A stretch of 64,000 nt of DNA from Flaviramulus multivorans (lineage in GTDB: Bacteria; Bacteroidota; Bacteroidia; Flavobacteriales; Flavobacteriaceae): the NCBI RefSeq assembly GCF_021728415.1, contig NZ_JAKKDV010000001.1:477977-541976 (forward strand). The letters run 5' to 3'. Both the position numbers and the translations under genes were made by a program. Under the pieces are notes generated by a model. The model worked only from the letters and a program-made list of their open reading frames with translations, made no database searches and was not told the origin of the DNA. This document shows positions 16,249 through 24,460 of this stretch, one piece after another; the first letter of the stretch is position 1; every line of letters begins with the position of its first letter.

Positions 16249-17574
16249 TTATGATTTTATCTTCTTTTCGTAATTACCATGTTTAATTTTCCTAAATAAT
16301 AAATGGTCATTTAGAAATGTTTTTAATCTTCGTTCTTGAAAATCAAATGTTTCCCCTAATTCAATGGCCTCTGCAGTAGTGAACTTGTCTGGAAGTTCAT
16401 TATAAAAATGCTTTTTATTGTCTGGTAATTGGTTTAGGTGATTTAATGGATTCTGAATTTTAGCCAATACCTTAAAGGCACAATTCAAATAATACTTACA
16501 TAGTGCATTCGCTCCCCTAACTGCGCTTATTCCAATTTCAGTACTCTCTGGGTCTTCCATCATCTGCAAAATCAATGATAGCCTTATAAAATGATTGTCG
16601 AATTTGGCAATTATCTCTCCTTTAATGGTGTCTTGATTTTCATTAACCAAAACACAATTTTTAGTTTGCCAATCATAAAAATAATCTTTCGCTCCTTTTG
16701 TCCAGCCTAACTCTCTTGTCTTTGTTTTCCCAGTAGTGTCTTTTATGTAATTAGTTATAAAGTTTGAGTATTCCTCATAAATTTTAGCATCCAACACATT
16801 ATCATTTATCGGCTCTTTTTTCATCTCCTGAGGAAAAGCAAATAAGAATCGTTGAAAAAAACCACTATCTAATTTTCGAGAATGAAATACCTTACTGAGC
16901 ATCCTAGGCTGTAAACCTCCTATTATAGACAGAAATGGCGTATTGATAAGTAATGGTACAGGTTTACTCACTCTGTCAATTGTAGTAGCTTGATTACTCC
17001 AAAAAGAGAGGTAATAACTTGAATTATCAGCTTTGGAATAGTTATTCATACCTTCAAAAAAAGATGCGAGTTCATCCGTTAGTACGGTGCATCCCCTAGG
17101 GTTGTCATTCAATCTTTTGCTCAAGGCTTCAGGCGTATAATTTGACAGAATTAATTTTGTTAAAATAGGCTCGGGTACCGGAACCATAATTTGTCTTTCT
17201 CTTGCCGGTGTCTTTTGGTAGGTCTCATACTCTTTATATTTTTTAACGAAAACATCATGTGTTTCTTTATCAATTGCTTTAAGAGCTTTAAAGACTGTTG
17301 ATATGGGATGTGTTTTATTTGCTCCTGCATTTCCTATGATGCAGGTAAAAAGCGATGCGAATTCATACCATTTATCTTTAACTTTAACTTTTGCGGTGGT
17401 ACCAATAGCTGTAGCAATAGCAACTAAAATAGCTGTCCCTGTGTAATCTATTGGGAATTTCAAAGATTCATTTAACCCTTTAACTAAATTTCTAAAAGTA
17501 GCGGGCAATACATGAACAGGAAATAAGTTCTTATTGGCTATTTCAGATGTCATGTCTTTGACTTTATCTTGCAT
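16249..17574 (-). CDS. DUF3987-domain protein, mobile-element primase/helicase-like
   Basis: P-loop protein with GNAGANKT (81-88 from the chosen start) and CTVLTDELASFF as Walker B, the layout of DUF3987 proteins found beside excisionase and integrase genes in Bacteroidota integrative elements, where a replication-helicase role is suspected. The frame opens at a TTG at 17601 inside the preceding gene. The ATG at 17574 (MQDKVKDMTSE), two bases after that gene's stop, is more likely. The C-terminal part (about 380-440) resembles a winged-helix DNA-binding segment. Order integrase, hypothetical, excisionase, DUF3987 is standard for such elements. Confidence 0.8.
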   Translation of the reverse strand: MQDKVKDMTSEIANKNLFPVHVLPATFRNLVKGLNESLKFPIDYTGTAILVAIATAIGTTAKVKVKDKWYEFASLFTCIIGNAGANKTHPISTVFKALKAIDKETHDVFVKKYKEYETYQKTPARERQIMVPVPEPILTKLILSNYTPEALSKRLNDNPRGCTVLTDELASFFEGMNNYSKADNSSYYLSFWSNQATTIDRVSKPVPLLINTPFLSIIGGLQPRMLSKVFHSRKLDSGFFQRFLFAFPQEMKKEPINDNVLDAKIYEEYSNFITNYIKDTTGKTKTRELGWTKGAKDYFYDWQTKNCVLVNENQDTIKGEIIAKFDNHFIRLSLILQMMEDPESTEIGISAVRGANALCKYYLNCAFKVLAKIQNPLNHLNQLPDNKKHFYNELPDKFTTAEAIELGETFDFQERRLKTFLNDHLLFRKIKHGNYEKKIKS

Positions 17575-17576
17575 GA

Positions 17577-17861
17577 CTATTTCTTTAATAGGGAGAGACA
17601 ATCTAACAATTCACTTCGCTTATAATAACGTCGGGCTCCAATCCCATACGCACGGACTTTACCTTTGTTTGTCCAACTCCACAATGTACTTGAATCGATT
17701 TTTAAGAAGTTGCAAGTTTCTTCTCTCGTGAGTAGTTCTTCTGTAAATTTTTTGGCTTGTATCTCTTGTTGTAGCTCGGCTACGTTTTTCTTAACTGTTG
17801 AGCCTATCAGTTCTTGTAGTTCTTCTACTGATAGGTCTTGTAGAATTATAGAATTTTTCAT
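17577..17861 (-). CDS. Excisionase-type helix-turn-helix protein
   Basis: A 94-residue protein whose C-terminal half is a MerR-like HTH_17 domain: LLTREETCNFLKIDSSTLWSWTNKG, then VRAYGIGARRYYKRSELLDCL, with the typical wing arginines and tyrosines. The N-terminal half (LSVEELQELIGSTVKKNVAELQQEIQAKK) is a coiled-coil-like helix. This family directs excision by the neighbouring tyrosine recombinase and may also regulate transcription. It lies immediately upstream of the DUF3987 gene and probably forms an operon with it. Confidence 0.85.
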   Translation of the reverse strand: MKNSIILQDLSVEELQELIGSTVKKNVAELQQEIQAKKFTEELLTREETCNFLKIDSSTLWSWTNKGKVRAYGIGARRYYKRSELLDCLSLLKK

Positions 17862-17918
17862 GATTCATAAAGTTTATGTTATGAACCAAAATTCTACATA
17901 AAGTCTCGGTACGGCCTT

Positions 17919-17949
17919 TAGTACTGGTACTACTTCAGTACTATTTTTT
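17919..17949 (+). repeat. Hairpin between the integrase cluster and the excisionase gene
   Basis: TAGTACTG (17919-17926), 9-nt loop, CAGTACTA (17936-17943), followed on the plus strand by TTTTTT. On the minus strand, the direction of the genes, no T-run follows. It could be an operator or attenuator ahead of the excisionase gene (start 17861) rather than a terminator. Confidence 0.5.
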
Positions 17950-17958
17950 GGATAGATT

Positions 17959-18615
17959 TTATTCAGATGGTAAACGATCTGTAAAATTGGATATTACAGA
18001 AATTCCTTTTTCTTTACAATGTTCTATTATTTTTGTCATTTTATCACGTGAATTGAAAATGTTTTTACTAGCATTTGTATTTTTTAGGCTATAATTTCTT
18101 AATGTCGCTAATACAACCTTTTCATACTTCTTATCTCCTAATTCTTCAGCAACAATTGGTGCGGTATAGCTATTCTTTAACAGCATTATACCATCCGAAC
18201 TGATAGTATAATATTTAACCATTTTACCAGATGCCAACAATACCCCAACTTTAAACCAAACTTCGTCTTTATATGTATCTTCTTTTTGTGCTTTCCCAGG
18301 AATTATAGATTCTTGCTTGTGCTTTATAAAATCTAGAATGCTGTTTATACTTGCAATATGGTTATCTACTTTGTCAAGATCAAATCCTGAATTTTTAAGT
18401 ATTGAAATATCTAAATGTTCTTTTAGTGTTTGAAATCCAAAAGATTTAGAATTTGTTTTGTAGGTGTTTAAAATTTCTAGCGTTTCATTTGAAGAATCAA
18501 GCTCCTTTTGAAGGAAAAGAGATTCTGTATTATCTTCATAGTCATCTAAATATTTAGCTAATCTACTTATATAGGTGTTTTTATAATTTTTTAGGGTATT
18601 GCTAAGTTCTCCCAT
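17959..18615 (-). CDS. Hypothetical protein, 218 aa, integrase partner
   Basis: Helical, charged, soluble protein (MGELSNTLKNYKNTYISRLAKYLDDYED start) without recognised family. Predicted coiled-coil-like helices cover about 1-110, and a more compact C-terminal part (EVWFKVGVLLASGKMVKYY onward) follows. Its ATG lies 2 bp after the integrase stop, so it is co-expressed with it. Proteins of this kind are often found between integrase and excisionase genes of flavobacterial elements, and a recombination-accessory role is possible but unproven. Confidence 0.65.
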   Translation of the reverse strand: MGELSNTLKNYKNTYISRLAKYLDDYEDNTESLFLQKELDSSNETLEILNTYKTNSKSFGFQTLKEHLDISILKNSGFDLDKVDNHIASINSILDFIKHKQESIIPGKAQKEDTYKDEVWFKVGVLLASGKMVKYYTISSDGIMLLKNSYTAPIVAEELGDKKYEKVVLATLRNYSLKNTNASKNIFNSRDKMTKIIEHCKEKGISVISNFTDRLPSE

Positions 18616-18617
18616 TT

Positions 18618-19874
18618 TTAAAAATATTTAGTTAATTCTAAAGCAATGTCCTTGTTACCTTTTCCTATATAGTTTAAGAACATTTGCTCTGTTTTATGTC
18701 CTGTAACGTATATTAGGAACGATGTAGGTATTTCTCCATAAAAATTAGAAGAAAATGATCTTCTTCCAATATGGCTGGTTACAAGTTCCCATTTTTCATA
18801 TTCACCAGCTTGCTTTCTATACGGAAATTTAGAACTATCATCAATTTTTTCAAGTTTACTGCCTTTTACTTTCTTTTTAATTTTAGCCTTTTTGCATACC
18901 TTTTTTATGTAGGCATTGTATTTCTGGCTTGAAATGGGCCTAGGGAACTCACCGCCTCTCTTCTCAAGTATCTTCAAAATTTTGGAGTGCAAAGGTATTG
19001 TCATGTTTTTACCTGTTTTCTTTTGGGTAAATTCAATAAGATGTTTACCTTTTTCAATTCTAATTTTCTCTTTAGTAAAACGCATAAATTCGCTTACGCG
19101 AGAGGCTGTGAAACAGCTTATTATTAGCCAGTCCCTTGCGTTTAATAAGCTCTCGTTAAGTTTTTTATCGTCGAGTTTTTCAATCGCCTCTAGCTCCTTA
19201 ATGGTCAGGTATATTATGTCACCCTTAACTTCTTTTAGTTTTATCCTTTCTAATTGAGGGCTTATTTCTATACCATTGTACATTGCATGTTTGCAGACTG
19301 CTTTTATAGTGTGTATAGCTCTGGAAATTGTATTGATAGCATAACCTTTTTTCAGGCAGAAAGCCTCAAAGTTGGTTTTAAATATACTATCTATATCAAT
19401 TATATTAATATTCTTACTTATACTGCTTTCGTATTTTTCAATTAAACTTCTAACAACTTTATAGTTTTTAAGTGTTTGTTCAGCAAGTTCGTTATTACGT
19501 TGCCTTAGATAAAAATCAAAATAAGGAAGAAGCCCCTTTGGTAAGGCTTTAGCTTTTTTAGGTGGGTTATAGTATAGATCTAATTGTTTTGATAGCCATG
19601 CTTTATCTATTCTGTCTGGAATAGTATCATTAAAGGCTTTTAGAATATGATTTTCAATTTTGTTAAGTTCAGCATTAACTTCAACTTGCTGATTCTTAAT
19701 ATCTATATCTTTTGGGCTTTTTTGAAAGTGATATTTATCCCAATAGAGCTTGGAGACCTCCAATTTGGTTTTACCACCAATAACGTGATTTGTATTATTG
19801 TAGGTGAAAAGCAGTCTTAAATTTAAAAATGCCTTTTCCTTTAGGGAACGATATAAGTAGTTTACAGCTGCCAT
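18618..19874 (-). CDS. Tyrosine-type site-specific recombinase (integrase)
   Basis: Catalyses integration and excision of the island. Its 418 residues have the Bacteroidota layout: N-terminal arm-binding domain (1-105), SAM-like core-binding domain (about 110-200) and C-terminal catalytic domain. The active-site set is complete: R259 (ASRVSEF), K286 (QKKTGK), H368 and R371 (SHIGR), H393 (TGHKTE) and Y402 (FLNYI). It is transcribed away from the island end at about 20,065, followed by the 218-aa, excisionase and DUF3987 genes. Being intact, it could still mobilise the element. Confidence 0.93.
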   Translation of the reverse strand: MAAVNYLYRSLKEKAFLNLRLLFTYNNTNHVIGGKTKLEVSKLYWDKYHFQKSPKDIDIKNQQVEVNAELNKIENHILKAFNDTIPDRIDKAWLSKQLDLYYNPPKKAKALPKGLLPYFDFYLRQRNNELAEQTLKNYKVVRSLIEKYESSISKNINIIDIDSIFKTNFEAFCLKKGYAINTISRAIHTIKAVCKHAMYNGIEISPQLERIKLKEVKGDIIYLTIKELEAIEKLDDKKLNESLLNARDWLIISCFTASRVSEFMRFTKEKIRIEKGKHLIEFTQKKTGKNMTIPLHSKILKILEKRGGEFPRPISSQKYNAYIKKVCKKAKIKKKVKGSKLEKIDDSSKFPYRKQAGEYEKWELVTSHIGRRSFSSNFYGEIPTSFLIYVTGHKTEQMFLNYIGKGNKDIALELTKYF

Positions 19875-20048
19875 ATAGATATTAAAATATTTGTACGATT
19901 ATTGTACGATTAAATCAAATATTATACAAAAGTATGCAAACCAAATCAAAAAAAGAAATTATATAAAATGATTAAAAGCATTGATTTTAGTGATATTACA
20001 TCAGTTCTATAGACATTTAAGCCATGTAGCATTTTTGGATAATAGTAC

Positions 20049-20068
20049 TTCCACCTTGAGTACAAAAG
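20049..20068. other. Possible att site (tRNA 3'-end-like sequence)
   Basis: TTCCACCTTGAGTACAAAAG lies between the integrase gene and a strong terminator. It resembles the last T-stem and acceptor bases of a tRNA followed by the tRNA's own terminator, the usual scar of tRNA-targeted integration. The matching tRNA would be at the other island end, outside the window. Low certainty: the T-loop is not present. Confidence 0.3.
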
Positions 20069-20096
20069 CTTTATCGTTTTTTGATAAGGCTTTTTT
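20064..20096 (+). terminator. Intrinsic terminator at the island/chromosome boundary
   Basis: AAAAGCTTTATC, T-rich loop, GATAAGGCTTTTTT: an 8-bp stem with one G-U pair, extended by A/T pairs and followed by a T-run on the plus strand. It also serves the leftward gene ending at 20114 poorly, so it probably belonged to a rightward RNA gene now displaced by the island. Confidence 0.7.
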
Positions 20097-20113
20097 GTTG
20101 TTTAAATTTTAAG

Positions 20114-21211
20114 TTAATCTACCAACATTTCTAGTGTAGCCACCGTTCTAAACCCTATATGTTCTGCCGATGAATCTATACTAGTTCCCATTCTGGCAGA
20201 TATTCTATAACTAGCACAATAAGAATCACTACACAAAAAAGACCCACCTTTTAGAATCTTCTCCTGCAAATAAGGGTTGTTTGGGTTGTATGCTTTACTT
20301 GCTCCTTTTGGGTTCTCTATCGGTTTTTCATGTTTAGCAAGTTCATTATAATAATTAACATTATACCAGTCTGAAGTAAATTCCCAAACATTGCCCGCCA
20401 TATCGTACAAACCAAAATCATTTGGTGGATACGATTTTACTGGTGCTGTTCTTTCAAAACCATCTTCAAGGGTATTACTAACTGGAAACTCTCCTTCCCA
20501 ACTATTAACCATTTTTGATAGTTGCGCTTTGTCATCACCCCAAAAAAATGTTGCCTCCGTTTTATTCCCCCTAGCAGCAAACTCCCATTCCGCTTCAGTA
20601 GGCAGACGTCTATTAGCCCATTTGCAATAGGCTTGGGCATCTTCAAAACTAATATGTACAACGGGATGATTTTCTTTACCCTCTATCGTGCTTTCTGGCC
20701 CACTTGGATGTTTCCAATTTACACCAATAGACCATTGCCACCATTGTGAAAAATCAAATAAATTAGGAAGTGAAGATTTTGCTTTTTTAAACATTAAAGA
20801 CCCTGGTTGCAATATGCTATCATGTGGTTTTGGAGTGCCTTCAGGTAATTGCTTTTTCATTACCTCCCAATCAATTTCACGTTCTGCAACGGTAACATAA
20901 CCTGTTGCTTCAACAAATTTTGAAAATTCTGAATTGGTAACTTCTGCTATATCCATAAAAAATCCATCAACTGTTACTTGGTGTTGTGGTTTTTCGTGTT
21001 TCATCGCCATTTGGTCTTGTGGTACTGCACCTTGTAAAAATGTCCCACCAGGAATCCAAACCATGCCATCAGGCGGATTAGCTATTAAGCTATCCGTCTT
21101 AATTTTTGAAATGGTTTCGTTAGCATTTATTTGTTCTTTACCTCTTTCTTTACAAGTATAAACAATGAGTAAGCTAAATATGGTAAAAACTATTTGCTTT
21201 ATAAGCTTCAT
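20114..21211 (-). CDS. Formylglycine-generating-enzyme-family lipoprotein
   Basis: SUMF1/FGE-fold protein of 365 residues. Signal: an N-terminal hydrophobic segment followed by YTC, a plausible but not ideal lipobox. FGE hallmarks: MVWIPGGTFLQGA, VDGFFMDIAEVTNSEF, RLPTEAEWEFAARG, NDFGLYDMAGNVWEFTSDWY and KGGSFLCSDSYCASYRISAR. The last carries both cysteines at the spacing of the catalytic pair of true FGE, which many family members lack, so sulfatase activation is possible. No sulfatase gene is in the window. It would act at the periplasmic side of a membrane. It is the first chromosomal gene past the island. Confidence 0.87.
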   Translation of the reverse strand: MKLIKQIVFTIFSLLIVYTCKERGKEQINANETISKIKTDSLIANPPDGMVWIPGGTFLQGAVPQDQMAMKHEKPQHQVTVDGFFMDIAEVTNSEFSKFVEATGYVTVAEREIDWEVMKKQLPEGTPKPHDSILQPGSLMFKKAKSSLPNLFDFSQWWQWSIGVNWKHPSGPESTIEGKENHPVVHISFEDAQAYCKWANRRLPTEAEWEFAARGNKTEATFFWGDDKAQLSKMVNSWEGEFPVSNTLEDGFERTAPVKSYPPNDFGLYDMAGNVWEFTSDWYNVNYYNELAKHEKPIENPKGASKAYNPNNPYLQEKILKGGSFLCSDSYCASYRISARMGTSIDSSAEHIGFRTVATLEMLVD

Positions 21212-21322
21212 AAGTATTTTTAAAAGTACTATTAGGTAAACAAAAGTATTTATTTTTATTATTTATTTTATGGTTTGTGATAGTTGTTTTTGCGTTAGGG
21301 ATTGTAGTGGAAATCGTTTTTT

Positions 21323-21370
21323 ATGCTGAACTTGTTTCAGCATCATAAGATTCTGAACTAAATTCAGAAT
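21323..21370. repeat. Paired-hairpin REP-like repeat
   Basis: ATGCTGAA-cttgt-TTCAGCAT (21323-21343) and ATTCTGAA-ctaaa-TTCAGAAT (21350-21370), two 8-bp perfect hairpins 6 bp apart. Same architecture as the repeats near 30,061 and 57,571. Confidence 0.7.
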
Positions 21371-21400
21371 AAAAAAAGATTATAACGAAAAACCCGACCC

Positions 21401-21430
21401 TTGTGGTAACGCCCAAATAAATTACCTTTG
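21401..21430 (+). promoter_or_regulatory. Bacteroidota-type promoter of yicC
   Basis: TTG (21401-21403), 19-bp spacer, TACCTTTG (21423-21430). This matches the TTG/TAnnTTTG consensus of the Bacteroidota primary sigma factor, 21 bp before the yicC ATG. It probably drives yicC-gmk-nadD. Confidence 0.7.
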
Positions 21431-21451
21431 TGTAACTTAATATATGTATGT

Positions 21452-22309
21452 ATGATATATTCAATGACAGGTTATGGGAAATCTGTTTTACAATTGCCAA
21501 CAAAAAAAATAACCATTGAGATTAAATCTTTAAATAGTAAAAGTTTAGATTTAAATACTCGAATGCCCTCAATTTACAGAGAAAAAGAACTTGCTATTAG
21601 AAAGATTCTTGCTGATAAATTGGTACGTGGGAAGGTTGATTTTTCTATATATGTTGAAGCCACAGCTGAAGACACCTCTACTCAAATTAACACTCCGGTT
21701 GTTAAGCAATATATTGAGCAATTAAGACAAGTGGTTGATGGTGACGAAATGGATTTATTAAAAATGGCAGTTCGGTTTCCTGATGCCTTAAATACGGTAC
21801 GTGAAGAAATTGACGAAACGGAATGGCAAGCAATTGAAAAAGAAATTAATACTGCCATTAATGATTTAGTGAATCATAGGTTGAATGAAGGTAAGGTGCT
21901 CGAGAAAGACTTTAACAAGCGTGTAATTGCCATTAGCAATATATTGGATGATGTAATTAAAATGGATCCTGAACGTATTGAAGGTGTGCGCGAACGATTG
22001 CTAAAAGGGGTTGAAGAGTTAAGAGATAAATATGATGAAAACCGTTTTGAACAAGAACTGGTTTATTATATTGAAAAGTTTGATATTACTGAAGAAAAAG
22101 TGCGATTGACAAACCATTTAAATTATTTTACCGAATCTATAAACTCTAAAGATTCTAACGGTAAAAAATTAGGTTTTATAAGTCAGGAAATGGGTCGAGA
22201 GATAAATACTATCGGTTCTAAAAGTAACTACGCGCCTATGCAACAATTGGTAGTACAAATGAAAGATGAATTGGAAAAAATTAAGGAACAATTGTTGAAT
22301 GTTCTTTAA
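21452..22309 (+). CDS. yicC: YicC-family endoribonuclease
   Basis: A 285-residue YicC/YloC protein, a family with endoribonuclease activity linked to RNA decay. The N-terminal signature MIYSMTGYGKS and the C-terminal KLGFISQEMGREINTIGSKSN (DUF1732) are both present and the length is normal. The ATG at 21452 is chosen because the family begins with M(x)xSMTGYG; the upstream ATG at 21428 would add 8 residues and overlap the -7 box. It is first in an operon with gmk (18 bp) and nadD. Confidence 0.92.
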   Translation: MIYSMTGYGKSVLQLPTKKITIEIKSLNSKSLDLNTRMPSIYREKELAIRKILADKLVRGKVDFSIYVEATAEDTSTQINTPVVKQYIEQLRQVVDGDEMDLLKMAVRFPDALNTVREEIDETEWQAIEKEINTAINDLVNHRLNEGKVLEKDFNKRVIAISNILDDVIKMDPERIEGVRERLLKGVEELRDKYDENRFEQELVYYIEKFDITEEKVRLTNHLNYFTESINSKDSNGKKLGFISQEMGREINTIGSKSNYAPMQQLVVQMKDELEKIKEQLLNVL

Positions 22310-22327
22310 AAAAGCAAGATATTGTTA

Positions 22328-22915
22328 GTGACAAATCAAAAACAAAAACAAGGTAAACTTATTGTATTTTCTGCACCTTCAGGCTCAGGAAAAACGACCA
22401 TAGTAAGGCATTTGCTGGAAGTTGAAGCGCTAAATTTAGAATTCTCCATTTCTGCAACATCAAGAGAAAAAAGAGGAAAAGAAGTAAACGGGAAAGATTA
22501 TTACTTTTTAAGTTCAAAAGAGTTTAAAAACAAAATAAAAAACGACGAGTTTCTTGAATGGGAAGAAGTATATCGTGATAATTTTTACGGGACTTTAAAA
22601 ACCGAAGTAGAACGTATTTGGGCAAAAGGCAAAAATGTTATTTTTGATATTGATGTTTCTGGTGGGTTACGAATAAAGCGTAAATATCCTGAGCAAACAT
22701 TAGCCGTTTTTGTTAAGCCTCCTAGTATTGACGAATTAAAAATTCGATTAAAAAAACGTAAAACAGAGAGTGCCGATAAAATTAATATGCGTGTTGCAAA
22801 AGCATCGGCAGAATTAGCTACTTCGCCTTTGTTTGATACTATTATTGTTAATGACAATTTAGATAAAGCTCTTAAAGAAGCTGAAGCTAAAGTTTCCGAT
22901 TTTTTAAACTCTTAA
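22328..22915 (+). CDS. gmk: Guanylate kinase
   Basis: Phosphorylates GMP to GDP with ATP in purine nucleotide synthesis; cytosolic. P-loop FSAPSGSGKTT, GMP-binding SISATSREKRGKEVNGKDYYF, IFDIDVSGGLRIKRKYP and the lid KKRKTESADKINMRVAKA are all present; length about 195 is normal. There is no ATG: GTG at 22328 (VTNQKQKQGKL) is the most plausible start, with TTG at 22322 as an alternative. The yicC-gmk-nadD order is common in Bacteroidota. Confidence 0.93.
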   Translation: MTNQKQKQGKLIVFSAPSGSGKTTIVRHLLEVEALNLEFSISATSREKRGKEVNGKDYYFLSSKEFKNKIKNDEFLEWEEVYRDNFYGTLKTEVERIWAKGKNVIFDIDVSGGLRIKRKYPEQTLAVFVKPPSIDELKIRLKKRKTESADKINMRVAKASAELATSPLFDTIIVNDNLDKALKEAEAKVSDFLNS

Positions 22916-22922
22916 AACCGCT

Positions 22923-23501
22923 ATGAAAGTAGGATTGTATTTTGGCTCTTTCAACCCCATACATGTTGGGCATTTGGTAATTGCCAATTACATTGCAGAA
23001 TATAGCGACCTAGACCAAGTTTGGTTTGTAGTTACACCTCATAATCCGTTTAAAAAGAAAAGTAGCTTGCTCGATAATTACCAACGCTTAGAAATGGTTT
23101 ATCGCGCCACAAAAGACTATACTAAACTTAAACCAAGTGATATTGAGTTTAATTTACCTCAGCCCAATTATACTATAAATACGCTGGCATATATACAGGA
23201 AAAATATCCTAATCATGAGTTTTGTTTGATTATGGGCGAAGACAATTTAAAAAGTTTTCATAAGTGGAAAAACTATGAATTAATATTAGAAAACCACGAC
23301 ATTTATGTGTACCCAAGAATACCCAAACAACAGGTAGAAACAGCATTTGATACTCATAAAAACATTCATTTTGTTGATGCCCCAGTTATGGAAATATCTT
23401 CAACCTTTATTAGAAAAGCCATTAAAGCAGGTAAAAATGTAAAGCCTATGCTACCAGAATTTGTTTGGGAGTATTTGGATGAGATGAATTTTTATAAGTA
23501 A
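22923..23501 (+). CDS. nadD: Nicotinate-nucleotide adenylyltransferase
   Basis: Adenylates nicotinate mononucleotide to NaAD in NAD synthesis; cytosolic. Nucleotidyltransferase motif GSFNPIHVGHL (residues 8-18) and the second motif ISSTFIRKAIKAGK (about 159-172) are intact. TPHNPFKKK matches the substrate-binding loop. The 192-residue length is normal. It starts 7 bp after gmk and is the last gene of the yicC operon. Confidence 0.93.
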   Translation: MKVGLYFGSFNPIHVGHLVIANYIAEYSDLDQVWFVVTPHNPFKKKSSLLDNYQRLEMVYRATKDYTKLKPSDIEFNLPQPNYTINTLAYIQEKYPNHEFCLIMGEDNLKSFHKWKNYELILENHDIYVYPRIPKQQVETAFDTHKNIHFVDAPVMEISSTFIRKAIKAGKNVKPMLPEFVWEYLDEMNFYK

Positions 23502-23638
23502 AAATTGCCTTCTTGATTTTGTCAGGAAAAAACGATAACTTCGTTTAGATGTGCTTAACTTAGTTCACTAACTCTTGATATAAAACATTGAACATTCCAT
23601 CTCCAATTATTGTGCTCATTATAACCAACCAATAACAC

Positions 23639-24406
23639 ATGATAAAATTCTTCCGTAAAATCCGCCAGCGATTACTCACCGAAAACAAATTCAGTAAATA
23701 TCTAATTTATGCCATTGGTGAGATTATCCTTGTCGTAATTGGGATTTTAATTGCGTTGCAAATCAATAACCTGAACGAAGCAAAAAAGACCAGAGCTAAA
23801 GAAGTGGCTTACTTAACCAATATAAAGAGTGATTTAGAAGTAACTAATGCAGAAATTGATCAATATGTTGCCTCAAGAGCAAAACGTGCAATGGCCGCCA
23901 GTAGTGTTGTTGAACATTATAATGGAAAGCCAGTAACCGATTGGAATGAATTTAACAAACACACCATAGATGTATACACTTGGCAAAGGTTTTATCAAAT
24001 AGATAATACATTTCAAGAACTAATGAATTCTGGTAATTTTGCAATTATTTCAAATGATTCCATAAAAAGTAAATTGCTTACCGTAGATAAGCTTTACAAA
24101 AAACTAAAATATTCAGAAGACCATTTTAGATATGATGCAGAAATAACACTGTACGAGCCTTCATATGAAATGACTGATATTCATTCGTTATCTAATAATT
24201 ACTTCTATCAAAATTCCGACGGAAAAAATGGTTTTTTGGGTAATTTAAGTGAAGATGATTTTCGAGAAATGCTAAAAGACCAAAAACAAAAAAATGGATT
24301 TGTATTTGCTGCAATGTACTTCAAGGGTATGAATACTATGCTATTAAACATAAAAGAAAAAAACAAAAATATAATATCGTTAATAGACAGCGAATTAAAA
24401 AAATAA
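23639..24406 (+). CDS. DUF6090-family membrane protein
   Basis: A 255-residue protein with the family's typical opening MIKFFRKIRQRLLTENKFSKYLIYAIGE, a single membrane helix (about 25-45, IILVVIGILIALQIN) and a mostly helical extracytoplasmic domain. The family is widespread and multicopy in Flavobacteriia, and its function is unknown. It has an independent position with 137 bp upstream. No catalytic motif is recognised. Confidence 0.8.
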   Translation: MIKFFRKIRQRLLTENKFSKYLIYAIGEIILVVIGILIALQINNLNEAKKTRAKEVAYLTNIKSDLEVTNAEIDQYVASRAKRAMAASSVVEHYNGKPVTDWNEFNKHTIDVYTWQRFYQIDNTFQELMNSGNFAIISNDSIKSKLLTVDKLYKKLKYSEDHFRYDAEITLYEPSYEMTDIHSLSNNYFYQNSDGKNGFLGNLSEDDFREMLKDQKQKNGFVFAAMYFKGMNTMLLNIKEKNKNIISLIDSELKK

Positions 24407-24460
24407 CAAAAGCACCAACCACAAACTAAATTCATTACTTTATGAATCAATAAAAAAATC

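Noticed and set aside
17919-17949. Hairpin as terminator of the integrase cluster
   Set aside because: Its T-run is on the plus strand while the genes run on the minus strand.
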